The notes: a model not told the origin generated them from the sequence alone. 64,000 nucleotides of DNA from Desulfoplanes formicivorans (GCF_001748225.1 NZ_BDFE01000009.1:62001-126000); one strand, 5' to 3'. Positions 8,078 through 17,244 are shown, counted from the first letter of the stretch. Program-made: numbers and translations.

Positions 8078-8512
8078 ATGTACAGACCATCCCATTTCTC
8101 CCTACACGAGCTTGTGCCTCATGACCTGCTTGACAGGCATGGGGCACGGCTCTGGATTTGTTTTGATGCCCGCATATTACGCGCCGCAGACAGGCTGCGC
8201 GATGAGTTTGGACCCATGATCGTAAACGACTGGTATTATGGCGGGACAAATCAGTACAGAGGGTTTCGGCCTGCAGGATGTAATGTCGGCGCTGAACTGT
8301 CCCAGCACCGTTATGGACGGGCCTTGGACCTGATACCAGTTCGGGCCCCGGCAGAGACTGTCAGACAGACCATCCTCGAAGATCTTGATATTGTGCGTGA
8401 TGATGATGGGACGTTCCTGGTTACAGCCATGGAGGCAGACGTTTCCTGGGTGCACATAGACTGCCGCAATCATGATGTGGCGCGATATGGCATCAAACTG
8501 TTTTCAGCATAA
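8078..8512 (+). CDS. Endolysin, peptidase M15-like
   Basis: A 144-residue M15-type D,D- or L,D-peptidase that would cut peptidoglycan cross-bridges at lysis. Zinc-site motifs of the family are visible: SQHRYGRALDL (HxxGxAxD) and WVHIDC near the C-terminus. The ATG at 8078 (MYRPSHFSLHELV) gives the typical N-terminus; the frame is open upstream to 7988 but that part runs through the terminator. The protein has no signal peptide, so it needs a holin, and small membrane proteins follow. Confidence 0.88.
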   Translation: MYRPSHFSLHELVPHDLLDRHGARLWICFDARILRAADRLRDEFGPMIVNDWYYGGTNQYRGFRPAGCNVGAELSQHRYGRALDLIPVRAPAETVRQTILEDLDIVRDDDGTFLVTAMEADVSWVHIDCRNHDVARYGIKLFSA

Positions 8513-8523
8513 CGGAGGAAGTC

Positions 8524-9123
8524 GTGGATATAATCAATTGGATCATAGAAAACTGGGTTGGCATCCTGACTGCGGCAACGTCTGTTGTGACCGCTGCCAG
8601 CCTGATCACCAAGCTGACAGACACCCCTGCTGACGATGCATTCGTTGCCAAGGTGTACAAGGTTATTGAAGCGCTGGCACTGGTTACAGGAAAGGCCAAG
8701 CAGCAGCCCGGGGAAACATCCGCAACATCGACCACCAAGACATCTGTCCTTTTCCTGCCGATGCTTTTCAGCGTCGTGATGCTCGTCAGTATCGCTTGCG
8801 GTTGCTCGGCAAACATGACGCCCAGGGAGCGAGCGCAGTCAACAGGGTATGAGGTCGGGCAGGCATATCAAGAGCTGTACGCCAACTATGTTGCCACCGA
8901 AGAACGATTGCAGGCGGCAGGAGAGACAATGCCAGCAGAGCTGGCCAAGTCCATGGATGCCCTCAAACGAGCAATCATCGCATACAACGACATGGTCATT
9001 GTATGGGCCGGGACCAATGCAATAGACACGCCCGAGGGCCTCGACTCCCTGGGTGCTGATATTGCGCAACTCATATCGGACATCAGCACAACGTTGATGT
9101 CTCTGTCTCTACAGGGGGAATGA
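8524..9123 (+). CDS. Holin-like membrane protein with internal lipobox-like segment
   Basis: A 199-residue protein, GTG start at 8524 after GGAGGAAGTC. Residues about 8-28 are a membrane segment; after a linker a second hydrophobic stretch (about 76-96) ends in VSIACGCSAN, which looks like a lipoprotein signal. A long helical region follows (100-199). It may be a holin-like protein, or a fusion of a holin part with a spanin-like lipoprotein. It lies directly after the endolysin gene, in the lysis cassette. Confidence 0.55.
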   Translation: MDIINWIIENWVGILTAATSVVTAASLITKLTDTPADDAFVAKVYKVIEALALVTGKAKQQPGETSATSTTKTSVLFLPMLFSVVMLVSIACGCSANMTPRERAQSTGYEVGQAYQELYANYVATEERLQAAGETMPAELAKSMDALKRAIIAYNDMVIVWAGTNAIDTPEGLDSLGADIAQLISDISTTLMSLSLQGE

Positions 9124-9124
9124 C

Positions 9125-9319
9125 ATGGCCATATCACCTGCTACTGTTGACCTGATTGTCGCCTTGATCCCTACAGCAACACGCCTTGCAGGTCAGGTTG
9201 TAGATGCAGCCACCAAGCTGGCTGACGAGGGATACGAGGTCCCGGGAATCGAAGATCTGCGCAAAACCAACGAGGCCTTGAGACAACTGCCGGATCTCGC
9301 GCCACAAACGGAGGAATAA
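9125..9319 (+). CDS. Small lysis-region protein
   Basis: A 64-residue protein one base after the previous stop (TGACATG). It has a moderately hydrophobic N-terminal helix (PATVDLIVALIPTATRLAG) and an acidic tail. It is packed inside the lysis cassette; function unknown. Confidence 0.55.
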   Translation: MAISPATVDLIVALIPTATRLAGQVVDAATKLADEGYEVPGIEDLRKTNEALRQLPDLAPQTEE

Positions 9320-9690
9320 TGGACGCATCAACAGCAGCTGCCATGGGGGCGCTGGCTCAAATTGTCGGGGCATTAGGCCCATGGGGAATAGGTATCCTTG
9401 TGCTTGGGCTGCCGCTTGTTATGCCCTTTGTGGTCATATTTTTATCCGCAACCTCGTCCAGAAGACAGGCCGATCTGCTTGAGACATATCGTGCCGATAC
9501 AACGCGAATCCTTGAAGAATACGGCAAGTCCGTTGATGCAATATCTACGTATTACAAGAACAACGTCCTGCTGGTCGAGGGATACGAGCGGGTGTGCAGG
9601 GATCTCCACTCCGTAGTGGTCCTGAATACCCAGACCATGCAGCGACTGTGTGACAAGATCGACGCGATGCAGTCCAGGAGGGTGGCATGA
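9319..9690 (+). CDS. Membrane-anchored helical lysis protein, spanin- or holin-like
   Basis: A 123-residue protein overlapping its neighbours by 1 and 4 nt. One strong membrane segment (ILVLGLPLVMPFVVIFL, residues about 25-43) is followed by a long helical, coiled-coil-like region (45-123). N-in topology with a helical periplasmic domain is what inner-membrane spanins look like, but a holin role is equally possible. Confidence 0.55.
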   Translation: MDASTAAAMGALAQIVGALGPWGIGILVLGLPLVMPFVVIFLSATSSRRQADLLETYRADTTRILEEYGKSVDAISTYYKNNVLLVEGYERVCRDLHSVVVLNTQTMQRLCDKIDAMQSRRVA

Positions 9691-9932
9691 ACAGTGAGCG
9701 GGCAAAATACCTAGGTAGAAAAGCCGAGCTGGAAACCGACGTAAAGCGAATGGAGATCCGGGCAACCGGCATGATTGAGACCATCCGGTCAAATCTTGAT
9801 CCAACGGCTGACCTGAAAGATCTTGATATTGAGGCGGTGGCTGTTACCGCTGTTGAACTGTCTGATCTGCACCTGAAGTATCTGGCCGACCTGAAGCGAC
9901 TGGCCAAGGTCAAGGACATCCTGGGGGAATAA
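9687..9932 (+). CDS. Small helical protein before the terminase genes
   Basis: An 81-residue helical protein (RAKYLGRKAELETDVKRMEI...), coupled at both ends (ATGA start, 1-nt overlap at stop). Mu-like phages have a small gene at this position (Mu gp26-like region) just before gp27; homology cannot be shown by eye. Confidence 0.55.
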   Translation: MNSERAKYLGRKAELETDVKRMEIRATGMIETIRSNLDPTADLKDLDIEAVAVTAVELSDLHLKYLADLKRLAKVKDILGE

Positions 9933-10525
9933 TGGGCTGGGAGCACGATCCGGAAACAGTATGGCGAGCGCAGGAGCTCTACTGCGTTGACCGTCTGTCG
10001 TATGCCCAGGTCTCCGAGATGACCGGGATCGCTGCGAGCACGCTCAAGCGCTGGTCTGAAAAGTACCGGTGGCGTGAGAAGCGGGAAGAAATCGCCATGG
10101 CCGAATCCGAGATCCGGGCAGATTTCGTCAAAGCCCGGTCCAGGATGCTCAAAAAGCTGATTGCCGACCAGGGTGCGCAAGACGCTTTTGCCGTGTCTGC
10201 TTTGGAGAACCTGGCCCTGGCCAGGGAGAAGGCGGCCCGGGAAGGACGGGCAGTCAATGCCGCCAAGGCACCGGTGCGGGAGATCAAAACAACTGAGGAT
10301 GCTGTGGAAGCATTGAGCGAAGCCGTATCCACAAAGCTGAACATGATGTTGAGTGACCCGGGGCAAGTCGATTTCAAATCAATCAAAGAATTGCGTCAGG
10401 CCATGGAGATGATCTCCCAGATGCGGGCGCAGACAAACGCAGACGGGCGGGAATCTGCCCGGGCCAAGGGGCTCTCTGTTGAGAGTGCGAACGCGTTCAG
10501 GAAGCAAATTTTAGGGATTCAATGA
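9932..10525 (+). CDS. DUF1804 protein (Mu gp27-like), small-terminase role
   Basis: A 197-residue protein with an N-terminal helix-turn-helix (LSYAQVSEMTGIAASTLKRW, residues about 23-42) followed by a helical region. In Mu-like phages gp27/DUF1804 lies just before the large terminase and is thought to be the DNA-recognition subunit for headful packaging. The stop overlaps the TerL start by ATGA. Confidence 0.88.
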   Translation: MGWEHDPETVWRAQELYCVDRLSYAQVSEMTGIAASTLKRWSEKYRWREKREEIAMAESEIRADFVKARSRMLKKLIADQGAQDAFAVSALENLALAREKAAREGRAVNAAKAPVREIKTTEDAVEALSEAVSTKLNMMLSDPGQVDFKSIKELRQAMEMISQMRAQTNADGRESARAKGLSVESANAFRKQILGIQ

Positions 10526-12036
10526 ACAGCATGTTGACCATACGCGATCTCGACCGGGCACCTGCGGTTCTGCTGCCATACCAGCAGAAGTGGGTTGCCG
10601 ATAAATCCGAGGTCAAGATCGCTGAGAAATCCCGCCGGATCGGCATAACCTGGGCCGAGGCGTCTGATGACGTGCTTGTAGCGGCCACCGAAGGCCGGGA
10701 CGGTATGGACGTGCTGTACATCGGCTACAATCAGGAGATGACCCGGGAGTACATCCAGACATGCGCATGGTGGGCCAAGCAGTTCGCCAAAGCGTGTTCG
10801 GACATCGATGAATTCGTGTTCAAGGACAAGACAGATGACGGGGACAAGGACATTGCGGCATTTCGCATATCGTTCGCGTCCGGGCATCAGATTGTTGCCC
10901 TGAGCTCCCGCCCGACAAACCTCCGCGGCCGTCAAGGCCGTGTTGTCATCGATGAGGCCGCATTCCATGAGGACCTTGCAGGGCTCATGAAGGCGGCCCT
11001 GGCCCTGCTTATGTGGGGCGGTCAGGTGGTGGTCATATCTACCCATTTTGGTGACTCCAACTATTTCAATCAGCTGATCGAGGACTGCCGGGCCGGACGG
11101 CTGCCATACTCCGTGCATCGGTATGACTTTGATGAAGCTCTGGAGGATGGGCTGTATGCTCGAATTTGCCTGGTACGCGGTGAAGAGTGGTCTGCTGAAA
11201 AGGAAGCTGATTGGCGCAATAAGATCATTGCTTCGTATGGAGACGACGCCGACGAAGAACTCTTCTGCATACCGTCACAGGGCGGCGGTGCGTACCTGCT
11301 CCGTTCGACCATCGAGGCATGTTGGAAGCCAGAGATACCCGTCATCCGCTGGGAACCACCGTCCAAAGACTTTGTGGACTGGCGCGATGATCAGAGATTT
11401 CGAGAGGTATTGGACTGGTGCATGGCGGAGCTGGACCATGTGCTTGCGAGCCTTCCGCAGAGACCCTCATATTTCGGAGAAGACTTTGGACGAGACGTTG
11501 ACCTGACCGTGATCTGGCCCTTGCAATCCATGCCCGGGGCAACCTTTGCAACGCCCTTCCTCCTTGAGCTCCGTGACTGCCCTTTTACCCAGCAGGAGCA
11601 GATCCTTTTCCATGTCTGCGACCGGCTGCCCATGCTTGCCGGTGGTGCGCTGGATAAGGGCGGAAACGGAGCTTTTTTGGCTGAGCGTGGCCGCCAGAGG
11701 TATGGCGCTGATCGCATTGAGCAGGTCAGCTTTCATGATTCCTGGCTCCTGGAAAACTGGCCCCCGGCCAAGGCCATGCTGGAGGATCGCACCGTTTCCA
11801 TCCCAAGGGATGATGATGTGATGGACGACCTGCGGGCCGTGCAAAAGGTGAAGGGAGTCCCGAAGATCCCCGCCAGCACTAGGACAAAGGCCGGTGATGG
11901 CGGCAAGCGACATGGTGACGCGGCCATCGCCTATGTGCTGGCCGTGTATGCCAGCAGGCATTTTGAGTATTCCGGGCCGTTTGAGGCGCTGACGGCGGGT
12001 ATCAATCACAGCAAACAGCTGCTGCGGGGTTATTGA
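10522..12036 (+). CDS. Large terminase subunit (Mu gp28-like)
   Basis: ATPase-nuclease motor that packages phage DNA into the prohead. 504 residues. The N-terminal ATPase has an adenine/Q-type segment (LLPYQQKWVADKS), Walker A-like KSRRIGITWA (about 36-45) and Walker B VVIDEAAFHE (about 141-150), then coupling motif VVISTHFGD. The C-terminal RNase H-type nuclease includes YFGEDFGRDVDLTVIW and a late Asp in RHGDAAIAYVLA. Length and order (DUF1804-TerL-DUF935) match the Mu family. Confidence 0.94.
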   Translation: MNSMLTIRDLDRAPAVLLPYQQKWVADKSEVKIAEKSRRIGITWAEASDDVLVAATEGRDGMDVLYIGYNQEMTREYIQTCAWWAKQFAKACSDIDEFVFKDKTDDGDKDIAAFRISFASGHQIVALSSRPTNLRGRQGRVVIDEAAFHEDLAGLMKAALALLMWGGQVVVISTHFGDSNYFNQLIEDCRAGRLPYSVHRYDFDEALEDGLYARICLVRGEEWSAEKEADWRNKIIASYGDDADEELFCIPSQGGGAYLLRSTIEACWKPEIPVIRWEPPSKDFVDWRDDQRFREVLDWCMAELDHVLASLPQRPSYFGEDFGRDVDLTVIWPLQSMPGATFATPFLLELRDCPFTQQEQILFHVCDRLPMLAGGALDKGGNGAFLAERGRQRYGADRIEQVSFHDSWLLENWPPAKAMLEDRTVSIPRDDDVMDDLRAVQKVKGVPKIPASTRTKAGDGGKRHGDAAIAYVLAVYASRHFEYSGPFEALTAGINHSKQLLRGY

Positions 12037-13562
12037 TGAGCGGAATTTGGGTATCTCCAACGCAATTCATGGATGTTGATGATCTGAAGAAATCAGATCT
12101 CGGCAGCGAGATGTACACATACCTGTCGGCTACAGGGTTTGATCCTGCATCCTGGCTGGGGACCATGCCCGACCCGGACCCCGTTCTGGAAAAGATGCCC
12201 AACGCCGGAATGGATGCCCTGCGGGCCGTGCTGGCTGATCACAAGGTTACTGCATCCGTACAGTCCAGGAAGCTGATCACCCTGAAAAAACAGGACTGGG
12301 TGCTGGAGCCGGGTCACGCAGAAGGCGAGGAGCCAACAGACGATGCGGTTCGGCTGCGGGACATGCTGTCCAGAGATCTTGAGCGGGTTGATCTCTACAA
12401 CCTGTTCTCAGAGATCCTTGATGCACCGCTTTTTGGATATACGGTTGTGGAGCTTGTGTGGTCGCCAGGAAACCGATCCATGTCCCTGTCCAAGATGATC
12501 CCAAGGCCCCCGGAATGGTTTGGATGGGGGTCTGATAACAAGCTCAAATTTATCGATGTCTCAGCCGTTGGTGTGGATGTTGATCCGCGCAAAGCCGTTG
12601 CCGTGCGCCATTTTCCTGCATCATGGAACCCGTATGGGCTGCGCCTTCTGTCGCGGTGCCTGTGGCCCGTGGCCATAAAAAAAGGCGGCATCAGATTTTG
12701 GACAACGCTTTGCGAAAAGTTCGGCATGCCGTGGGTCATCGGCAGGGCCAGGAACGGAGCGCAGCGGCCAGAGCGGCAGGAGATCTTGCGCCAGCTCAGC
12801 AATATGGTCCAGGACGCTGTGGCCGTGGTCACAGCGGGTACGGAAGTGCAGGTCGAGACCACCGGCGGCAAAGCAAGCGGATCACTGCATGCCGACTTGG
12901 TCAAGTACATGGACAATGCCATCGCTATGGTCATCATGGGCCAGACCCTGACGGCGGACATTGGGTCATCAGGGTCCAAGGCTGCGGCCGAGACGCACAG
13001 AAAGCTGCTTTCCGACTATGCGGCAGCAGACGAGGTGCTGATCTGTACGTTCATGGAAAATCTGGCCTGGGTGTACGGGCAAGTGAACGCCCCTGGCGTA
13101 CCTACCCCGACCTTCCGCTTCCGCGAGCCAGAAGACTATGACGCCCAGGCAGACCTGGACAAGAAGCTGTCGACCACTGGCGTTCGGTTTACCAAGGCCC
13201 ACTATGTGCGCAGATACAACCTGGCCGAGGATGAGTTTGATATCGCAACAGATGGCGCAGCTCAGGACATCGATCATGCCCAGGGCAAAGGCAGCTACAC
13301 GGCTGAACAACAGGCGCTTGAGGACATGGCAGACCAGGGACGTGACCGGGCAGCGAAAATTTTTGATCGGAAAGTGATGTCGCGCATCAAGGCAATCGTC
13401 CAGGAATCAGGGTCATACGACGAGGTACAGGAGCGCCTGGCAAAAGAGCTTGAAAAAGGCTTTGCCGGGGCAGATCTCGAAGACCTGCTGCAGCAAGCCA
13501 TGGTCGCCGCTGATCTGTGGGGACGGTTCCAGGTGAATCAAGAGGTTAAGGACGATGGATGA
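12036..13562 (+). CDS. Portal protein, DUF935 (Mu gp29-like)
   Basis: Dodecameric portal at the capsid vertex through which DNA is packaged and tails attach. 508 residues from ATG 12036 (TGATG overlap with TerL). DUF935 features: VTASVQSRKLITLKKQDWVL in the N-terminal part, a wing with LFGYTVVELVW, and a long C-terminal helical region. The following small gene overlaps its 3' end. Confidence 0.93.
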   Translation: MSGIWVSPTQFMDVDDLKKSDLGSEMYTYLSATGFDPASWLGTMPDPDPVLEKMPNAGMDALRAVLADHKVTASVQSRKLITLKKQDWVLEPGHAEGEEPTDDAVRLRDMLSRDLERVDLYNLFSEILDAPLFGYTVVELVWSPGNRSMSLSKMIPRPPEWFGWGSDNKLKFIDVSAVGVDVDPRKAVAVRHFPASWNPYGLRLLSRCLWPVAIKKGGIRFWTTLCEKFGMPWVIGRARNGAQRPERQEILRQLSNMVQDAVAVVTAGTEVQVETTGGKASGSLHADLVKYMDNAIAMVIMGQTLTADIGSSGSKAAAETHRKLLSDYAAADEVLICTFMENLAWVYGQVNAPGVPTPTFRFREPEDYDAQADLDKKLSTTGVRFTKAHYVRRYNLAEDEFDIATDGAAQDIDHAQGKGSYTAEQQALEDMADQGRDRAAKIFDRKVMSRIKAIVQESGSYDEVQERLAKELEKGFAGADLEDLLQQAMVAADLWGRFQVNQEVKDDG

Positions 13563-13767
13563 GGTTGATATTGCCAACGACTATCTGCGGCGATCCATGC
13601 GCGAATGGGAAGAGTCGCGGAAGCATGCCGTGTATATCGCTTCCGAAAACATGTGTGGCAGGGTCAGGTGCGTTGATTGCGGGTGCTTCATTCCCCTGGC
13701 CCGCAGGCAAGCCATTCCTGGGTGTGTTCGGTGCGTAGATTGCCAGCAAGAGTACGACAAGGGGTAA
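13555..13767 (+). CDS. DksA/TraR-family zinc-finger protein
   Basis: A 70-residue protein with an N-terminal helix and a four-cysteine zinc finger (CVDCGCFIP ... GCVRCVDCQ), as in TraR and phage DksA-like proteins that bind the RNA polymerase secondary channel and mimic DksA/ppGpp. It overlaps the portal gene by 8 nt. Being inside the late operon, it could bias host transcription during morphogenesis. Confidence 0.85.
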   Translation: MDEVDIANDYLRRSMREWEESRKHAVYIASENMCGRVRCVDCGCFIPLARRQAIPGCVRCVDCQQEYDKG

Positions 13768-13830
13768 AACGCTCGAAAATCGTTTGTAAGGCCTTGAATG
13801 CTATTTTTGGGGTAATAGTGCCGGTGAAGC

Positions 13831-13859
13831 GTATTATACTAGTATAATACTAGTATTAT
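13831..13859. promoter_or_regulatory. Overlapping AT-rich palindromes upstream of the MuF gene
   Basis: A perfect 20-bp palindrome, GTATTATACTAGTATAATAC (13831-13850), overlaps a second 16-bp palindrome centred on the next CTAG (13844-13859). They lie in the only sizable gap of the late region (13768-13874), just before the MuF start. They could be an operator for a dimeric regulator or a transcript hairpin; TATACT/TATAAT-like hexamers inside it would also work as -10 elements. Confidence 0.6.
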
Positions 13860-13874
13860 GGAGCAAAAAACAGC

Positions 13875-14618
13875 ATGCCAGTCGAATTGAAACCGCTGCC
13901 CATGGACGAGGCAAAAGAATACTGGGTCACCAAGGTGCAAATGACTGCCAGCGAGTTTTACGCCCTGGCAGACGTTTGGAAGGCCCGTGCATTTACCGTG
14001 TCTGGCATTGCTGAAGCCGATGTCCTGGCCATGATCTTTGAATCCATTACCAAGGCCCTGGACGATGGGACCAGCTTTGAAGACTGGAAGGCATCACTGT
14101 CTGACGTGTGGGAGAACCAGGGGTGGACCGGGGTCAAGGCGTGGCGTGTTGACAATATCTTCCGGACCAACATCCAGACTGCCTATGCAACGGGGCGGTA
14201 CAAGCAGATGGTCGCCGTCAGGGAATCCAGGCCGTACTGGCAATACTCGGCTGTCAACGACTCCCGCACACGTCCGACACATGCGGCCCTGCACGGCAAA
14301 GTTTATCCGGCAGACAGCGAGTTTTGGGACACATTCTATCCGCCAAACGGGTTCCGTTGCCGATGCTCGGTGAAGACGTTGTCTGAACGGCAGGTCGAAC
14401 AGCGAGGGATTGAAGTGGGCCACGGCAATGGCCTTGGAGAGCTGATTGAGCCCGTGGACCCTGTGACTGGCGACAAGATGCCAGCCAGGCCGCTTATGCC
14501 GGACAAAGGCTTTGAAACCAATTGCGGGAAAGATGGCTGGGAACCGGACTTGAGCAAATACCCGGCCAATCTGCGCCAGCCCTTGGAACAACGTCTAGCA
14601 GCGAGGAAACAGTCATGA
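13875..14618 (+). CDS. Minor head protein, MuF/SPP1 gp7 family
   Basis: A 247-residue MuF-domain protein involved in capsid morphogenesis and DNA delivery. The family core is clear: FRTNIQTAYATGRYKQM, YWQYSAVNDSRTRPTHAALHG and FYPPNGFRCRCSVKTLSER in the second half. It overlaps the protease/scaffold gene (ATGA). Confidence 0.92.
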   Translation: MPVELKPLPMDEAKEYWVTKVQMTASEFYALADVWKARAFTVSGIAEADVLAMIFESITKALDDGTSFEDWKASLSDVWENQGWTGVKAWRVDNIFRTNIQTAYATGRYKQMVAVRESRPYWQYSAVNDSRTRPTHAALHGKVYPADSEFWDTFYPPNGFRCRCSVKTLSERQVEQRGIEVGHGNGLGELIEPVDPVTGDKMPARPLMPDKGFETNCGKDGWEPDLSKYPANLRQPLEQRLAARKQS

Positions 14619-15415
14619 CATGGACACCTATCTTCCGCGCGGGGACCCACACCGATTCCCGTGGACGGACAAAGACATGGACGGTGGAGGACCTGGACAA
14701 GGCCATTGAATCGTATGACCCGAGCAAGCGAGAAGCCCCATTGGTCATTGGGCATCCCAAGGATAATGCTCCAGCATACGGCTGGATCGATAAGCTCAAG
14801 CGAGCCGGAGATGTGCTGTTGGCCAGTTTCAAGCAGGTGCCGGACGAACTGAAAAAGGCGGTTGCTGCCGGGCGCTACAAACACAAGAGCGTCAGCTTTT
14901 ATCCGGACGGGCGTATCCGGCATGTGGGGTTACTGGGGGCTGCCCAGCCAGCTGTTGAAGGCTTGGGAGAAGTCAGTTTCAGCGATGAGGGCGATTATTT
15001 TGAATACTCAAAACAGGAGGATGCAGGAGTGACCATAGAGGAACTGCAGAAAAAACTGGAAGCGGAAAAGGCGGCCCGGGAAGCTGCTGAAGCCAAAGCG
15101 GAAAAGCTGGCTGCAGATGTTGCCCAGGCCCAGGCGGCCAAGGAGCGTGAGGCCAGAGAGGCCAGGATCGCCAAGCTGGTTGAATCGGGCAAGGTCATGC
15201 CAGCGGAAAAGGACAAGGTGCTTGCCTTTGCCGAGCATCTTGGATCTGGGTCGGAAAATGAAGAGATCTGCTTTTCCGAGTCCGAGGGCAAGAAGAGCCT
15301 GGAAGATCATTTCTGGGCATTCCTTGAGTCCCACAAGGGGCACGGTCTGTTTGACGAGTTTAAGGAGCCCACAGCGGCCCCGGCTGAAGATGTCGATCTG
15401 ACAGACAAAGTATAA
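14615..15415 (+). CDS. Prohead protease/scaffold (Mu gpI-like)
   Basis: A 266-residue protein. The first 130 residues are the Mu I-type protease domain (TPIFRAGTHTDSRGRTKTWT, VIGHPKDNAPAYGWI, YKHKSVSFYPDGRIRHVGLL); the rest is a long charged coiled coil (about 140-190) and an acidic tail, as expected for a scaffold made as protease fusion. The start at 14615 overlaps the MuF stop. Processing of itself and possibly the head proteins is the family role. Confidence 0.88.
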   Translation: MTWTPIFRAGTHTDSRGRTKTWTVEDLDKAIESYDPSKREAPLVIGHPKDNAPAYGWIDKLKRAGDVLLASFKQVPDELKKAVAAGRYKHKSVSFYPDGRIRHVGLLGAAQPAVEGLGEVSFSDEGDYFEYSKQEDAGVTIEELQKKLEAEKAAREAAEAKAEKLAADVAQAQAAKEREAREARIAKLVESGKVMPAEKDKVLAFAEHLGSGSENEEICFSESEGKKSLEDHFWAFLESHKGHGLFDEFKEPTAAPAEDVDLTDKV

Positions 15416-15430
15416 CCACAGGAGGAACCC

Positions 15431-15796
15431 ATGACCATTACATCGAAAATCGCAATATTGTCTTACAACGACACCCGGGCGCGTGGCTCTGCGCATCCCC
15501 CGGTTATCGTGTCGGGAACATTTGCTGCCGATGACGGCACATATCCCACGGGGCTTCTGCTCGCCCGAGCTGCTGACGGATCGTATGCCCCGTATGATCC
15601 GACCGGAGACGCCCCGCTGAATGCTGTTGTTGGTGTGCTTGATGCTGAAATCGACACATCCAACTCCACGGTCGGCCTGGTGGTCATCCACGGATCTGTC
15701 ATCAGAACGACCCTCAAGGTTGGTGCTACGGATAGTGAATCGCCGACCGAAAGCCAGCTTGATGCCCTGCGCGACGCAGGAATCTTTGCCGAATAA
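15431..15796 (+). CDS. Head decoration-like protein
   Basis: A 121-residue protein between scaffold and capsid, preceded by AGGAGGAACCC. The composition is beta-rich (VVGVLDAEIDTSNSTVGLVVIHG) and resembles lambda gpD-like decoration proteins that stabilise capsids after expansion. The assignment rests mainly on position and size. Confidence 0.7.
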   Translation: MTITSKIAILSYNDTRARGSAHPPVIVSGTFAADDGTYPTGLLLARAADGSYAPYDPTGDAPLNAVVGVLDAEIDTSNSTVGLVVIHGSVIRTTLKVGATDSESPTESQLDALRDAGIFAE

Positions 15797-15817
15797 CCAG
15801 AAAAAACGAGGTGAAGC

Positions 15818-16798
15818 ATGCTTAATCTTACATCGCTGTTCAGCCGGGATGCCATCATCCAGAACCTGAAATCCCTGCCTCCCATCCACACCACGATCAT
15901 CGACGAGATATTCGCTGATCGGCCCAATCTGGGATCGCCGGTGGTTGGGTCGGACATGGTGAGCGCAGTTGTCCGCGAGCTCCCTGTTGTGTTGCGTGGC
16001 GCCCCATCCGTGCCCGCAACCACTGAATCCGGTGCCGTGACCTTTTATGAACCCCTGCCCATCCGGCCCAACAAAATGGTCACTGGGGCAGATCTGAACA
16101 ATCTCAAGGTATTGGGTCGTGGTGGTCAGCAGGCGTGGTCGCGGGAGAAGACAGACTATCTCCGCAAGGCCTGCCGGAAGACTGCCGAGGCCATGGGTGC
16201 CATGGCCCTGACCGGTAAGATCCAGTGGCCTGTTGCCCTTGAGTCCGGGAGTTTTGAAACCTGGGAAGTCGATTTCGGTTCCCCCCTGTCGTACATCCCG
16301 TCGACGAAAATCAGTGCGACCGGTGCAAAGCTCAAGGATGTATTCACCATCCTGTCCGACATGGCCGAGCTGATCGAAGAGGAAGGGTTTGGCGGATCAT
16401 TTGTCACCTATGCGGGCAAAACAGCCTACTCCCACCTTGTCGGCATTGCCGAAAACACAACCACCACGGCCAAGGTCAAGGTGTCCATTTCGGAAAACGT
16501 GATCAATGTTGGCGGGTACGAGGTCAAGCGCATGGCCGAGAAGTATCGCAATCCTTCCAATGGAAATATGACGGCCAAGGTCGGGGACCATCAGTTTGTC
16601 ATGGTGGCCAAGGACGGCGGGCACAAGATGCCCTACTGCGCCATTGATGATCTGGACGGCAAGCTGCAGGCCATGCCCTTCTTCATCAAGCCCATCCCCA
16701 TGAAAGATCCCTCTGGGGTGAAGCTGGTGGCAGAAAGCAAGCCGTTCCCCATTGTCAACACATCCGCAATCTGCACGGCAACGGTATCTGAGGCGTAG
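15818..16798 (+). CDS. Major capsid protein (capsid E-like fold)
   Basis: A 326-residue protein in the expected slot after the decoration protein. The N-terminus (SLFSRDAIIQNLKSLPPI), the central MALTGKIQWPVALESG-type region and the C-terminal FFIKPIPMKDPSGVKLVAES match phage major capsid protein E-type proteins with HK97-like fold. It is not Mu gpT in sequence style, which supports a mosaic head module. Confidence 0.88.
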   Translation: MLNLTSLFSRDAIIQNLKSLPPIHTTIIDEIFADRPNLGSPVVGSDMVSAVVRELPVVLRGAPSVPATTESGAVTFYEPLPIRPNKMVTGADLNNLKVLGRGGQQAWSREKTDYLRKACRKTAEAMGAMALTGKIQWPVALESGSFETWEVDFGSPLSYIPSTKISATGAKLKDVFTILSDMAELIEEEGFGGSFVTYAGKTAYSHLVGIAENTTTTAKVKVSISENVINVGGYEVKRMAEKYRNPSNGNMTAKVGDHQFVMVAKDGGHKMPYCAIDDLDGKLQAMPFFIKPIPMKDPSGVKLVAESKPFPIVNTSAICTATVSEA

Positions 16799-16800
16799 CC

Positions 16801-17244
16801 ATGTATTCTGCGATCGAAGACCTGAAAAAGCTGTTGTCTGAATCCGAGTTGCTCGACCTGGCAGATGATGCCGGGTCGGGCAGCTTGGAAGATGAAACCG
16901 TCCAGGCCGTGCTCGAAGAAGCCATTGATGCAGCGGACAGAGAGATCGACGCGTATGTCGGCACGGTGCAAACGGTGCCCCTGGCCGATCCGGTCCCTGG
17001 CCTTATCGCCAACATATCGGCCAAGCTGGCTGTGCACCACCTGTATTTGCGCCGCCCCGGAGTTGCCGAGCCTGATTCCTGGCAGCGGGAACACTCCAGG
17101 TGCTCCAAGCTGCTGGAGTCAATTGTTTCCGGGAAGATCGTTATCGGGCCGCAGGAGGGCAGCGAATCCGAACCTGACATCGACGAAGTGCTGGTTGATG
17201 CTCCCCGTCCCATTTTCCCCCGTGGTCGATGGAGGGGCTTCTGA
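16801..17244 (+). CDS. DUF1320 head-tail joining protein (gp36-like)
   Basis: A 147-residue DUF1320 protein, two nt after the capsid gene. The family pattern is seen in AIDAADREIDAYVGTVQTVP followed by ISAKLAVHHLYLRRP. In Mu-like phages gp36 lies between head and tail genes and is taken as a connector component. Its stop overlaps the next start (TGATG). Confidence 0.88.
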   Translation: MYSAIEDLKKLLSESELLDLADDAGSGSLEDETVQAVLEEAIDAADREIDAYVGTVQTVPLADPVPGLIANISAKLAVHHLYLRRPGVAEPDSWQREHSRCSKLLESIVSGKIVIGPQEGSESEPDIDEVLVDAPRPIFPRGRWRGF

